Made by a program: the position numbers and the translations under genes. Below the pieces are notes generated by a model that had not been told where the DNA came from, did no database searches, and worked only from the letters and a program-made list of their open reading frames with translations. From NCBI GenBank assembly GCA_036496585.1, contig DASXLB010000050.1, positions 124,001 through 188,000 on the forward strand: a stretch of 64,000 bases of DNA. The letters are read 5' to 3'. The DNA is from Vicinamibacterales bacterium (GTDB lineage: Bacteria > Acidobacteriota > Vicinamibacteria > Vicinamibacterales > 2-12-FULL-66-21). Below, piece after piece: positions 28,361-35,830 of the stretch (the first letter of the stretch is position 1; the number at the start of each line of letters is the position of its first letter).

Positions 28361-28875
28361 CCTTTCGCCACCTTCACCATCGCCGGCCGGAGGAGGCGGT
28401 CACCGAGCATGTAGCCGCGGCGGAACTCCTCGATGACCTCGCCGTCGCGACGCCCGGCGGCCGGCTCGTAGGACACCGACTGGTGAAAATGCGGATCGAA
28501 CTCCGCGCCAAGCGCATCGATCGGCTTCACGCCGCGCTTGCGCAACGTTTCCACCAGCTGCCGGTGGATCAGCTCGACTCCCTTGCGGATCCCTTCCACG
28601 CTGCCGCCGCTGTCGGCCTGTAGCGCGCGCTCCAGATCGTCGACGAGCGGCAACAGCTCGGTGAGCAGATCCGCGGCGGCTGCTTCCGAGAGCTGCACCC
28701 GCTCGCGATCGGTCCGCCTGCGGTAGTTGTCGAACTCGGCGGTCTTGCGCAGCAGGCGATCGTAGAACTCGTCGCGCTGCTGCTTCAGCTCGGCGACGCC
28801 GAGCGACGCATCGTCTTGGTCCGGCGGCGCCGTGGCGCTGGTCTGCCCGGAGTCTTCGTTCAGTTCGTCGGTCAT
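28357..28875 (-). CDS. grpE: Nucleotide exchange factor GrpE
   Basis: A 172-residue GrpE: a disordered acidic N-terminus, a long coiled-coil helix (about 25-90: [35 protein letters not shown]) and the beta-wing domain ending [17 protein letters not shown]. It releases ADP from DnaK. It lies 3 nt downstream of hrcA and overlaps dnaJ by 4 nt, so it is tightly cotranscribed. Confidence 0.96.
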   Translation of the reverse strand: MTDELNEDSGQTSATAPPDQDDASLGVAELKQQRDEFYDRLLRKTAEFDNYRRRTDRERVQLSEAAAADLLTELLPLVDDLERALQADSGGSVEGIRKGVELIHRQLVETLRKRGVKPIDALGAEFDPHFHQSVSYEPAAGRRDGEVIEEFRRGYMLGDRLLRPAMVKVAKG

Positions 28876-28878
28876 GAG

Positions 28879-29919
28879 TTACGGGTTGTCGAAAACGCGG
28901 TTGATGGTACGCGACAGGCTGTCGACGACGTTGATCGCGCGCGAGTAGCGCATGCGGGTCGGCCCGATCACGCCGACCGCGCCGCGGCGCCTGCCGTCGG
29001 TATACGTCGAGGTTACCAGGCTGAAATGCTGCAGCTCCGGATCCTGGTGCTCCGAGCCGATGATGACCGTCAGGCTGCTGCCGTCCATGCAGGCGTCGAT
29101 CAGCCGGATCAGGCGCGACTTCTCCTCGATCATCTGCACCAGCGATCGCAGCGTCGTCAGAGCGGTCTCGGGGTCCCCCGCCGTGACGAGGTCGAAGAGC
29201 AGCGCCGTTCCCTGCACGTAGATGGACGGCTCGCGCTGCATCCCCTCGAATGTCCGGCTCGCCAGGCGCAGCGCGCGCGCCTTCAATTGATCGTAGAGGT
29301 GGCGATCCTCGTTCACGCGGTCGACGATCGCCTGGCGGATGTCGCTGAGCGATCGCCCCTTGAACTCCGTGTTGAGGAAGTTCGCCGCCTGCTGGAGCTC
29401 GACGGCCGAGTACGCCTCCGGCGGTTCGATCACCTTGTGCGAGATGTGTCCGCCGTCGGAAATCAGCACGACGAGGACCTTGCCGCCGTCGAGGACGACG
29501 AAATCGAGGTGCTCGAACGTGGCCTCGGTCGCCGGCACCATCGCGAACGCGACCTGGTGCGAGGCGCGGGAGAGCTCCTGGGACACATGCGACAGCACGT
29601 CCTCGATGGTGCCGGCGCGGCGCAGGCGCTCCTCGACGTCGGGGGCGTGGCGCATCGACCGCCGCTCGGACAGCAGCTGATCCACATACGAGCGATAGCC
29701 GAGATCGGTCGGGACCCGTCCCGCCGACGTATGCGGCTGCCGCACGTACCCCAGCTCTTCCAGCCGGGCCAGCACGTTACGCAGGGTCGCCGACGACACG
29801 CCAAATCCGCGGTTGGCGAGCCACAGCGACGACACGGGTTCCCCCTGCTCGATGTAGGCCTGCACGAGCGCGCCGAGGATCCGCCTATCTCGTTCCGGTA
29901 GCTCAGGATGACGGCTCAT
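28879..29919 (-). CDS. hrcA: Heat-inducible transcription repressor HrcA
   Basis: A 346-residue repressor. The N-terminal winged helix includes RDRRILGALVQAYIEQGEPV, then GVSSATLRNVLARLEELGYV and QPHTSAGRVPTDLGYRSYVD. The rest has the GAF-like dimerisation domain and ends IGPTRMRYSRAINVVDSLS. HrcA binds CIRCE elements and depends on GroEL for folding. A near-consensus CIRCE lies between its own -10 and ATG, so the hrcA-grpE-dnaJ-prmA operon is autoregulated and heat-inducible. Confidence 0.97.
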   Translation of the reverse strand: MSRHPELPERDRRILGALVQAYIEQGEPVSSLWLANRGFGVSSATLRNVLARLEELGYVRQPHTSAGRVPTDLGYRSYVDQLLSERRSMRHAPDVEERLRRAGTIEDVLSHVSQELSRASHQVAFAMVPATEATFEHLDFVVLDGGKVLVVLISDGGHISHKVIEPPEAYSAVELQQAANFLNTEFKGRSLSDIRQAIVDRVNEDRHLYDQLKARALRLASRTFEGMQREPSIYVQGTALLFDLVTAGDPETALTTLRSLVQMIEEKSRLIRLIDACMDGSSLTVIIGSEHQDPELQHFSLVTSTYTDGRRRGAVGVIGPTRMRYSRAINVVDSLSRTINRVFDNP

Positions 29920-29926
29920 ACGTAAC

Positions 29927-29953
29927 TTAGCAATCTGAGAATGCGACTGCTAA
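29927..29953. promoter_or_regulatory. CIRCE operator (HrcA binding site)
   Basis: TTAGCAATC, nine spacer bases, then GACTGCTAA. The consensus is TTAGCACTC-N9-GAGTGCTAA, so each arm has one mismatch, at symmetric positions. It sits in the hrcA leader, 7 nt upstream of the ATG. Confidence 0.92.
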
Positions 29954-29958
29954 TTATA
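29953..29958 (-). promoter_or_regulatory. hrcA promoter -10
   Basis: A perfect TATAAT on the minus strand that shares one base with the CIRCE. Transcription would begin inside the operator, so HrcA binding blocks initiation directly. No TTGACA-like -35 is obvious. Confidence 0.75.
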
Positions 29959-29984
29959 GCACCAGGCGGCTCTTCCCGGAGGCC

Positions 29985-31274
29985 TCAGTGCAGCTCTGCT
30001 CGCGCCACGATCATCGCCGCGGCGTCGCGGGCATCTGCCGTAATCCCCGCAACCTCTTCATTTACAAGACGAAAGTCGTCCACCAGCACCTCGCCGTCGA
30101 CGATAGTCGTCCGCACGTCCGTGCCCCGCGCGGCATAGACGAGCGTGGACCACGGGTTGCCGTCCGGCGCGAGGTGTGGCCGATCCCGCTCGACGAGGAT
30201 CAGATCGGCGCGTTTGCCGAGTTCGATGGACCCGATCGAGTCCGATAGGCCAAGTGCCCGTGCCCCTTCGCGCGTGGCCATCCACAGCGCGTCACGCGCC
30301 TGGAGGGCGCCCGGATGCCGCCGCACGGCCTGGATTGTGGCCGCCAGACGCATCTCTTCGAACATGTCGAGACGGTTGTTGCACGCGGCGCCGTCGGCAC
30401 CGAGCGAGACCGAGATGCCGCGCGCCCGCATCTCGGCGACCGGCGCGAGCCCCGAGCCGAGTTTCAGATTCGAGCTGGGGCAGTGCATGACCTTCACGTC
30501 GTGCTCGGCCAGTAGCGACTGTTCTCGCTCGCTGACCCAGACGCAGTGGGCGGTGCATAGAAGCGGCGTCGCGAGACCAGTGTCTGCGAGGTATTCCAGA
30601 TTGGTCATGCCGCCCGACAGGCGCCGGACCACCTCGACCTCGTCCCGGTTCTCCGCCGCGTGCGTGTGGACGATGACCCGGTCGCGCGCCGAGAGATCGG
30701 CGACCGCCTCGAGCAGCGCGCGCGAGCAGGACACCGCAAATCGCGGCGCGAAGGCCGCCCGCAGCCGTCCGTTGCCGCGTCCGTCCCAGCGTGTGCGCAG
30801 CGCGACGCTCTCGTCGATCGACGCACGCGTCTGCTCCTGCAGCCGCGCCGGCACCTGCCGATCCGAGTCCATCATGCACTTGCCGACGACGGCTCGGAGT
30901 CCCATTCGCTCGAGCGCCTCGAAGACCACATCCGTGTCGTGCACCGTCTCCATCGTCAGCGCCGTGGTGGTGCCGGTGAGCAGCAGTTCCGCGGCGGCAA
31001 GGCGTGTCGACGCGCGCAGGGTCGGCGCCGTGTGCGCCGCCTCCATCGGCCAGACGCGCCGCTGCAGCCATTCGAGCAGCGGCAAGTCGTCGGCATAGCC
31101 GCGGAACAGCGTCTGGCACAGGTGCACGTGCGTCTGGATGAAGCCCGGCAGCAGATAGGCGCCGCCCGCGTTGATCACACGATCGTGCCAGTCCGCCGGT
31201 TCGGCGCCGACGCTCGCGATTCGCCCGTCGCGTATGGACACGGCCCCCTCGACGATATCGAGGGCGTCGTTCAT
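29985..31274 (-). CDS. Amidohydrolase, MtaD/TrzA type (purine-type deaminase family)
   Basis: A 429-residue metal-dependent deaminase. The metal ligands are in GFIQTHVHLCQTLFRGY, HTHAAENRDEV, CTAHCVWVSE and SLGADGAACNN. The pattern HCPSSNLKLGSGLAPV matches methylthioadenosine/S-adenosylhomocysteine and related purine or triazine deaminases. Just upstream of ATG 31274 the frame also encodes LLLRNATIVT, the first strand normal for the family, yet no ATG, GTG or TTG precedes it in frame. The true start may have been lost next to the tandem element. xdhC is the preceding gene, which hints at purine catabolism. Confidence 0.82.
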   Translation of the reverse strand: MNDALDIVEGAVSIRDGRIASVGAEPADWHDRVINAGGAYLLPGFIQTHVHLCQTLFRGYADDLPLLEWLQRRVWPMEAAHTAPTLRASTRLAAAELLLTGTTTALTMETVHDTDVVFEALERMGLRAVVGKCMMDSDRQVPARLQEQTRASIDESVALRTRWDGRGNGRLRAAFAPRFAVSCSRALLEAVADLSARDRVIVHTHAAENRDEVEVVRRLSGGMTNLEYLADTGLATPLLCTAHCVWVSEREQSLLAEHDVKVMHCPSSNLKLGSGLAPVAEMRARGISVSLGADGAACNNRLDMFEEMRLAATIQAVRRHPGALQARDALWMATREGARALGLSDSIGSIELGKRADLILVERDRPHLAPDGNPWSTLVYAARGTDVRTTIVDGEVLVDDFRLVNEEVAGITADARDAAAMIVARAELH

Positions 31275-31296
31275 GGTGACGATCGTCGCGTTGCGG

Positions 31297-31470
31297 AGAA
31301 GAAGCGAAGGGCACGAAGGAATACGAAGTATTCGAAGGAGACTAGCGACGCTCCTCCGCCTCCTGCGCGCTGATATCTCGCTCCGTCGGCCCCTTACGCT
31401 CCGTCCGCGCCGTCGGCTCCTTCGCCTCTGTCGGCCCCTTCGTGTCCTTCGCCGTCCTTCGTGTCCTTGG
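31297..31470. repeat. Tandem-inverted element, degenerate ~9-bp unit (CGAAGGACA type)
   Basis: The left arm (31297-31340) repeats CGAAGG-type units on the plus strand. The right arm (31381-31470) carries the reverse-complement motif many times (CCTTCGTGT type). The units are more degenerate than in the other elements. The right arm is translated on the minus strand as the Lys/Thr/Glu-rich tail of XdhC, and the left arm fills the gap before the amidohydrolase. Confidence 0.65.
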
Positions 31471-32274
31471 ATGTGACGCCATCGACAGGGCCGTCACATC
31501 CCGACCATGACGGACCGCGATCAGTTCGCTGATGATGCTGACGGCGATCTCGGCGGGCGTGACCGCGCCGATGTCGAGCCCGATCGGGGCGTGCACGCGC
31601 GCCAGGCATTCGGGTGGCATGCCTTCGGCGTCGAGCGCGTCGAAGATGCGCGCCACCTTGGCCCGGCTGCCGATCAGCCCGAGGTAGCGCAGATCGCGGG
31701 CGGCGAGCGCGCGGAGGACTTCGAAATCGTGCGTGTGGCCGCGCGTCACCACCACCACAGAGGCCGCCGCGGACAGCTCGGCGACATGCAGCCAGGCGCC
31801 GATGTCGTCGACGACGATCGTGGCGGCGGCGGGGAAGCGCTCGGCGTTGGCGAATTTCTCGCGGTCGTCGATGACGTGGATGCGGAACCCTGCGTCGGCG
31901 GCGAAGCGCGCCAGGTGCCAGCCGACGTGGCCGGCGCCGATGATATAGAGGGGAGGCGCCGGGGCGATCGGATCGATATAGACCTCCATCTGGCCGCCGC
32001 AGATGAGGCCCGACTCCTCGACGAAGTCGTCGTTGAGGTCGTACTTCACCAGTTGCGGCGTGCCGCTGGCGATCGCGGCGCGCGCCTTGCCGGCGGCGTC
32101 GTTCTCGTAGCAGCCGCCGCCAATCGTGCCGACGGTGCGGCCGTCGGCGAAGACGAGCATCTTGGCGCCGGTCCGCTGCGGGGTCGAACCCGACGCGCGG
32201 ACGATCGTCACCAGCGCCGCCGGCTCGCCGCGTTCGAGCGCCGCCGCCGCCGCCGGCAGGACCTCTTCGTTCAT
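31342..32274 (-). CDS. xdhC: XdhC/CoxI family protein (molybdenum hydroxylase maturation)
   Basis: A 310-residue protein. The N-terminal XdhC_CoxI domain has VTIVRASGSTPQRTGAKMLV, TIGGGCYEN and the CGG motif LICGGQMEVYID. The C-terminal Rossmann domain begins LYIIGAGHVGWHLARFAADA. XdhC binds molybdenum cofactor, promotes its sulfuration and delivers it to xanthine dehydrogenase; no dehydrogenase subunit is in the window. The conserved fold ends near VTALSMASH. About 40 further residues (KDTKGPTEAKEPTARTERK and so on) come from the tandem element and look non-native. Confidence 0.88.
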   Translation of the reverse strand: MNEEVLPAAAAALERGEPAALVTIVRASGSTPQRTGAKMLVFADGRTVGTIGGGCYENDAAGKARAAIASGTPQLVKYDLNDDFVEESGLICGGQMEVYIDPIAPAPPLYIIGAGHVGWHLARFAADAGFRIHVIDDREKFANAERFPAAATIVVDDIGAWLHVAELSAAASVVVVTRGHTHDFEVLRALAARDLRYLGLIGSRAKVARIFDALDAEGMPPECLARVHAPIGLDIGAVTPAEIAVSIISELIAVRHGRDVTALSMASHPRTRRTAKDTKGPTEAKEPTARTERKGPTERDISAQEAEERR

Positions 32275-32304
32275 CGCTCTGCGATGTTCATCGAGCCTGC
32301 GCGT

Positions 32305-33375
32305 TCAAATCAGGACTTCGATCTTCGACTTCTTCTTGAGGCCGTCGATGAAGGCGTCCATGTGCTGCTGCTTCTTCTGGCCGTCGAGACCGGCCTTGAT
32401 CTGCTGCGCGGCCTCGTCGTACGACACGACGCCAGCCGGCTTGCGGTCGATCACCTTGATGACGTGATAGCCGAACTGGGTCGTCACGACGTCGCTCAGC
32501 TGCCCAGGTTTCAACGCGAAGGCCGCGGCGTCGAATTCGGGCACCATCTGGCCGCGCGGGAACTCTCCGAGGTCTCCCTTGTTCGATGCGCTGCCGTCCT
32601 GCGAGTACTGCTCGGCCAGCTTGCCGAAGTCCGCGCCGGCGCGCGCCTTCTTCAGCACGTCGTCGATGGTCGCCCGGGCCTTCGCCTTCGTGGCGGCGTC
32701 GGCATTGGGCGCGACGCGGATGAGGATGTGCGCCGCGTGGACGCTCTCTCCCTGTTTGAACCGGTCGGGATTCTTCTGGTAGAAGTCTCTCGCTTCCGAG
32801 TCGCTCGGGCCGGGGATCGTCGCCACTTCCGAGTCGACGAGCTTGCTGACCGTCAGGTCGTTGCGCGCTTCCTTTTTCAGGTCGTCGACGGTCATCCCGC
32901 GGGTCTTCAGCGCGGCTTCGAAGGCCTGCTCGGTCTGGAAACGCCCGCGTACTTCCTGGATTTTCTGCCCGATCTCGTTCTCGTCGATCTTCAGGTTGCG
33001 CCCCTTGCTCTCCTGCGAGAGCAGCGTGTACACGATCAGGCGATCGAGCGCGTTGCGCAGGATCGCGTCGCGCTGATCCGGCGGCACCGGCTGGCCCGCC
33101 TGCATCTCGATGCCCTTGACCATCCGGTCGAAGTCGTCCTTGGTGATGTTTTCGCCGTTGACGCGTGCGACGACAGGCGGCAGCTGCTGCGGAACGGGCT
33201 TGGGCGGCACCGGGGCGGCCGGAGGGCCTGAAGGAGCGCCGGCTCCCGCGGGTGCCGCGGGCGTGGCGGCCGGGGGCGTCGCGACGCCGGAAGTCGCCTG
33301 CGCGGCCGGCCCTTTCTTGCACGCGCCGACGAACATCAGGCCGAGCACGGCACACGAGACGAGCTTGAATTTCAC
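32305..33375 (-). CDS. SurA/PrsA-like peptidyl-prolyl isomerase lipoprotein
   Basis: A 356-residue lipoprotein (lipobox MFVGAC, Cys19) with an Ala/Pro-rich linker. A SurA-type chaperone region follows (ENITKDDFDRMVKGIEMQAG, YTLLSQESKGRNLKIDENEI), then one parvulin domain with AAHILIRVAPNADAATKAKA, AEQYSQDGSASNKGDLGEFP and TQFGYHVIKVIDRKPAG. It should assist folding of exported or outer-membrane proteins. It is downstream of the penicillin-binding protein gene on the same strand and has its own TAGAAT (33412-33417) right after that gene's stop. Confidence 0.92.
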   Translation of the reverse strand: MKFKLVSCAVLGLMFVGACKKGPAAQATSGVATPPAATPAAPAGAGAPSGPPAAPVPPKPVPQQLPPVVARVNGENITKDDFDRMVKGIEMQAGQPVPPDQRDAILRNALDRLIVYTLLSQESKGRNLKIDENEIGQKIQEVRGRFQTEQAFEAALKTRGMTVDDLKKEARNDLTVSKLVDSEVATIPGPSDSEARDFYQKNPDRFKQGESVHAAHILIRVAPNADAATKAKARATIDDVLKKARAGADFGKLAEQYSQDGSASNKGDLGEFPRGQMVPEFDAAAFALKPGQLSDVVTTQFGYHVIKVIDRKPAGVVSYDEAAQQIKAGLDGQKKQQHMDAFIDGLKKKSKIEVLI

Positions 33376-33411
33376 TGATACCTCAATGATTTGTGGGGAT
33401 GTGACCGATCA

Positions 33412-33417
33412 ATTCTA
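33412..33417 (-). promoter_or_regulatory. Candidate -10 of the PPIase gene
   Basis: TAGAAT on the minus strand begins 3 nt after the stop codon of the penicillin-binding protein gene. The leader would be about 30 nt and carries a GAGG 11 nt before the ATG. Confidence 0.4.
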
Positions 33418-33419
33418 AA

Positions 33420-35774
33420 TCAGAAGTAGTGGATCGGACAGGGTTCGGTGGGTTCGGTACCGGCCAGGAACGCCTCACGCAAGACCCTGGGGCATGCCGG
33501 CGTGGCGAGCTTCCCCGTGTCCTTGTCGATGTCGACGAACACGATGCCGTCGGCCGCGGCGAACGGCTCGCTGGGATGTCCCCCCAGCGCCCGGATCATG
33601 AACGTCGTCCAGATCGGCAGGGCGGCCTGGGCGCCGCTGAGCCCGATCGGCTGATTGTCGTCGAGCCCGACCCAGACGACCGTCAGCAGTTCCGGCGTGA
33701 AGCCGATGAACCAGGCGTCGCGGAGGTCGTTGGTCGTGCCGGTCTTGCCCGCGGCCTCGAGCGTGAACCCGGCGCTGCGTGCGCCCGCGGCTGTACCTTC
33801 GTCGAGGACGCTGCGCATCATATTGGTGACGAGAAAGGTCGTGTCGGGGCGCGCGATCGTCTTGGGCTGGGGCAGCTGGATCGGCAGGTCCTTGCCGTCG
33901 GCGACGATCCGCTCGAGCGCGCGGAGCGGGCGCGTGACGCCGCCGTTCTGGAAAATCGTGTAGGCGGTGGCCATCTCGAGCGGCGTCGCCTCGAACACGC
34001 CCAGCGCGATCGACGGATAGCCCTTCGGCGGCGTGCCGATGCCGAACTTCTTCCAGAGGGCGGCGACGTTGTCGAAGCCGATCGACTCGGCCACCTTGAT
34101 CGTCGCGATGTTGCGCGAGTGGGCGAGCGCGTGGCGCAGCGTGATCGGCCCGTCGTACTCGTTCTGGTAGTTGCTGGGCGCCCACACCTGGTTGTTGAAG
34201 GTGAACTCGGTCGGCGAGTCGTCGACGATCGTGGCGGGCGTGATGTCGCCGCGTCCGTCCGCGAGCGCGCGCTCGAACGCGGCGAGGTAGACGAAGGGCT
34301 TGAAGGTCGAGCCCGGCTGGCGTTTCGCGGTGGTGGCGCGGTTGTACTGCGACTGGTTGTAGGAGCGGCCGCCGACCATGGCGAGAATCTCGCCGGTGCG
34401 CGGGTCGACCGCGATGAGCGCCGCCTGCGGCACGCGCGGCTTGCGCTTGCTGAGCAGTTTCTCGACGTTGGCGATGCCGTCGCTGACCGCGTCCTGCGCG
34501 ATCCGCTGCAGGTGCAGATCGAGCGTCGAGTAGACGTCGACCGGTCCAGACGCCTTGGTCCGCTCCTGCATCTCCTGCGTCAGGTAGTCGACGAAGTACG
34601 GGGCCTCTGACTCAAGCGCGCGCGCCACCACCTGCACCGGCTCTTTCGACGCGCGGTCGGCGGCATCGGGGCTGATGAAGCCGGATTCGGACATCGCGCG
34701 CAGGACGACATTGCGGCGGTCCCTGGCGCGATCGGGATGCTGGAAGGGAGAGTAGTAGGGCGGCGACTGAATGACGCCGGCGATCGTTGCGGCCTCGACC
34801 AGTGTGAGATTGCTGACGTCCTTGCCGAAGAACAGCCGCGCCGCCTCTGGGACGCCGTGAATGCCGAACGAGCCGCGCTGGCCGAGATAGACGTCGTTGA
34901 GGTAGAGCTCGAGGATCTTGTCTTTCGGCAGCCGCCGCTCGAGCGCCAGCGACATCAGTTGCTCGGTAAACTTCCGCTTGAGGCCCGCGAGGCCGCCGCG
35001 CTCACGCGCCTTGTCGAGGCCCCACATCGAGGCGAGAAAGGTGTTGCGCACGAGCTGCTGGGTCAGCGTGCTGCCGCCGGTCAGATACTGCTTCCGGCCG
35101 AACAGGTTGGTGACCACGGCGCGCGTGGTGCCGATGAGGTCGACGCCGGGGTGCTCGTAGAAGCGGCGATCCTCGATCGCGATCACCGCCCGCGACATCT
35201 GCGACGGAATCGCGGTGATCGGCACGTCGCGGCGCTTCTCTCGTCCTTCGCTGACGAGCGCGGTCAGCAGCGGCGCGTCCATCGCGACTTCCTGGACGGC
35301 CTGCCGCTTCGAGACGGACTCGATGCCGGTGAGCGGCCCCGGCTTGCCCTTGCGATCGGGCGCTGCGAAGGCGAACCGCAGTGTCTGTCCGGCCCGATCG
35401 CCGCTGCGCGGGACGACCGCCAGCGCATCGCGCCCGATCGCGAACTCGCCCGGCTGCTCGGCGCGCGGCTTCTCCGCGTAGCCGAGATCGTTCAGCCTGT
35501 CGATCATCTCGCGCTGGGTGACACGCTGACCGCGGCGGACCGTCAACGGCCGCGCGAAAATGCGCGGGTCGGTCCGCTGGAACTCGCCGTGCATCCGCGC
35601 GTCGATCATGCGCGAGAACGAAAGGTAGTAGTGGACGACGACCGCGCCGAGCACCAGCGAAGGCACGATCACCGCCAGCGCGGCGTAGAACTTCCAGCCG
35701 CGCCGCCGCAGAAAGGCCAGGCGCGGTGTGGATGGCTTTTTCGCCGCGGGCTTCTTCGCGCGGACCGTGGGCAC
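33420..35774 (-). CDS. Bifunctional penicillin-binding protein, class A (PBP1B-like)
   Basis: A 784-residue peptidoglycan synthase. A basic cytoplasmic head precedes one membrane helix (about 29-50). A UB2H-like segment (RRGQRVTQREMIDRLNDLGY) suggests the PBP1B class with an LpoB-type partner. The glycosyltransferase has AIEDRRFYEHPGVDLIGTTR, then GGSTLTQQLVRNTFLA and LELYLNDVYLGQRG. The transpeptidase has the nucleophile in QPGSTFKPFVYLA, SRN in HALAHSRNIATIKV and KTG in AAGKTGTTNDLRDAWFIG. It starts at GTG and its -10 overlaps that of the divergent PIG-L gene. Confidence 0.95.
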   Translation of the reverse strand: MPTVRAKKPAAKKPSTPRLAFLRRRGWKFYAALAVIVPSLVLGAVVVHYYLSFSRMIDARMHGEFQRTDPRIFARPLTVRRGQRVTQREMIDRLNDLGYAEKPRAEQPGEFAIGRDALAVVPRSGDRAGQTLRFAFAAPDRKGKPGPLTGIESVSKRQAVQEVAMDAPLLTALVSEGREKRRDVPITAIPSQMSRAVIAIEDRRFYEHPGVDLIGTTRAVVTNLFGRKQYLTGGSTLTQQLVRNTFLASMWGLDKARERGGLAGLKRKFTEQLMSLALERRLPKDKILELYLNDVYLGQRGSFGIHGVPEAARLFFGKDVSNLTLVEAATIAGVIQSPPYYSPFQHPDRARDRRNVVLRAMSESGFISPDAADRASKEPVQVVARALESEAPYFVDYLTQEMQERTKASGPVDVYSTLDLHLQRIAQDAVSDGIANVEKLLSKRKPRVPQAALIAVDPRTGEILAMVGGRSYNQSQYNRATTAKRQPGSTFKPFVYLAAFERALADGRGDITPATIVDDSPTEFTFNNQVWAPSNYQNEYDGPITLRHALAHSRNIATIKVAESIGFDNVAALWKKFGIGTPPKGYPSIALGVFEATPLEMATAYTIFQNGGVTRPLRALERIVADGKDLPIQLPQPKTIARPDTTFLVTNMMRSVLDEGTAAGARSAGFTLEAAGKTGTTNDLRDAWFIGFTPELLTVVWVGLDDNQPIGLSGAQAALPIWTTFMIRALGGHPSEPFAAADGIVFVDIDKDTGKLATPACPRVLREAFLAGTEPTEPCPIHYF

Positions 35775-35793
35775 TCGGGGGACTGTGCCCCTG

Positions 35794-35803
35794 ATTGTAT
35801 ACT
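35794..35803. promoter_or_regulatory. Overlapping divergent -10 elements (PBP / PIG-L)
   Basis: On the minus strand TACAAT (35799 to 35794) faces the PBP gene, 19 nt before its GTG. On the plus strand TATACT (35798-35803) faces the deacetylase gene, 27 nt before its ATG. The two hexamers share the palindromic core GTATAC, so one open complex site could serve both directions. Confidence 0.55.
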
Positions 35804-35830
35804 GACCGGGGTCCCGCCCCTCTGCGATTC

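Noticed and set aside
35795-35830. TTG start of the PIG-L gene 12 codons upstream
   Set aside because: It falls inside the -10 region of the same gene, and the ATG at 35831 gives a clean signal peptide.
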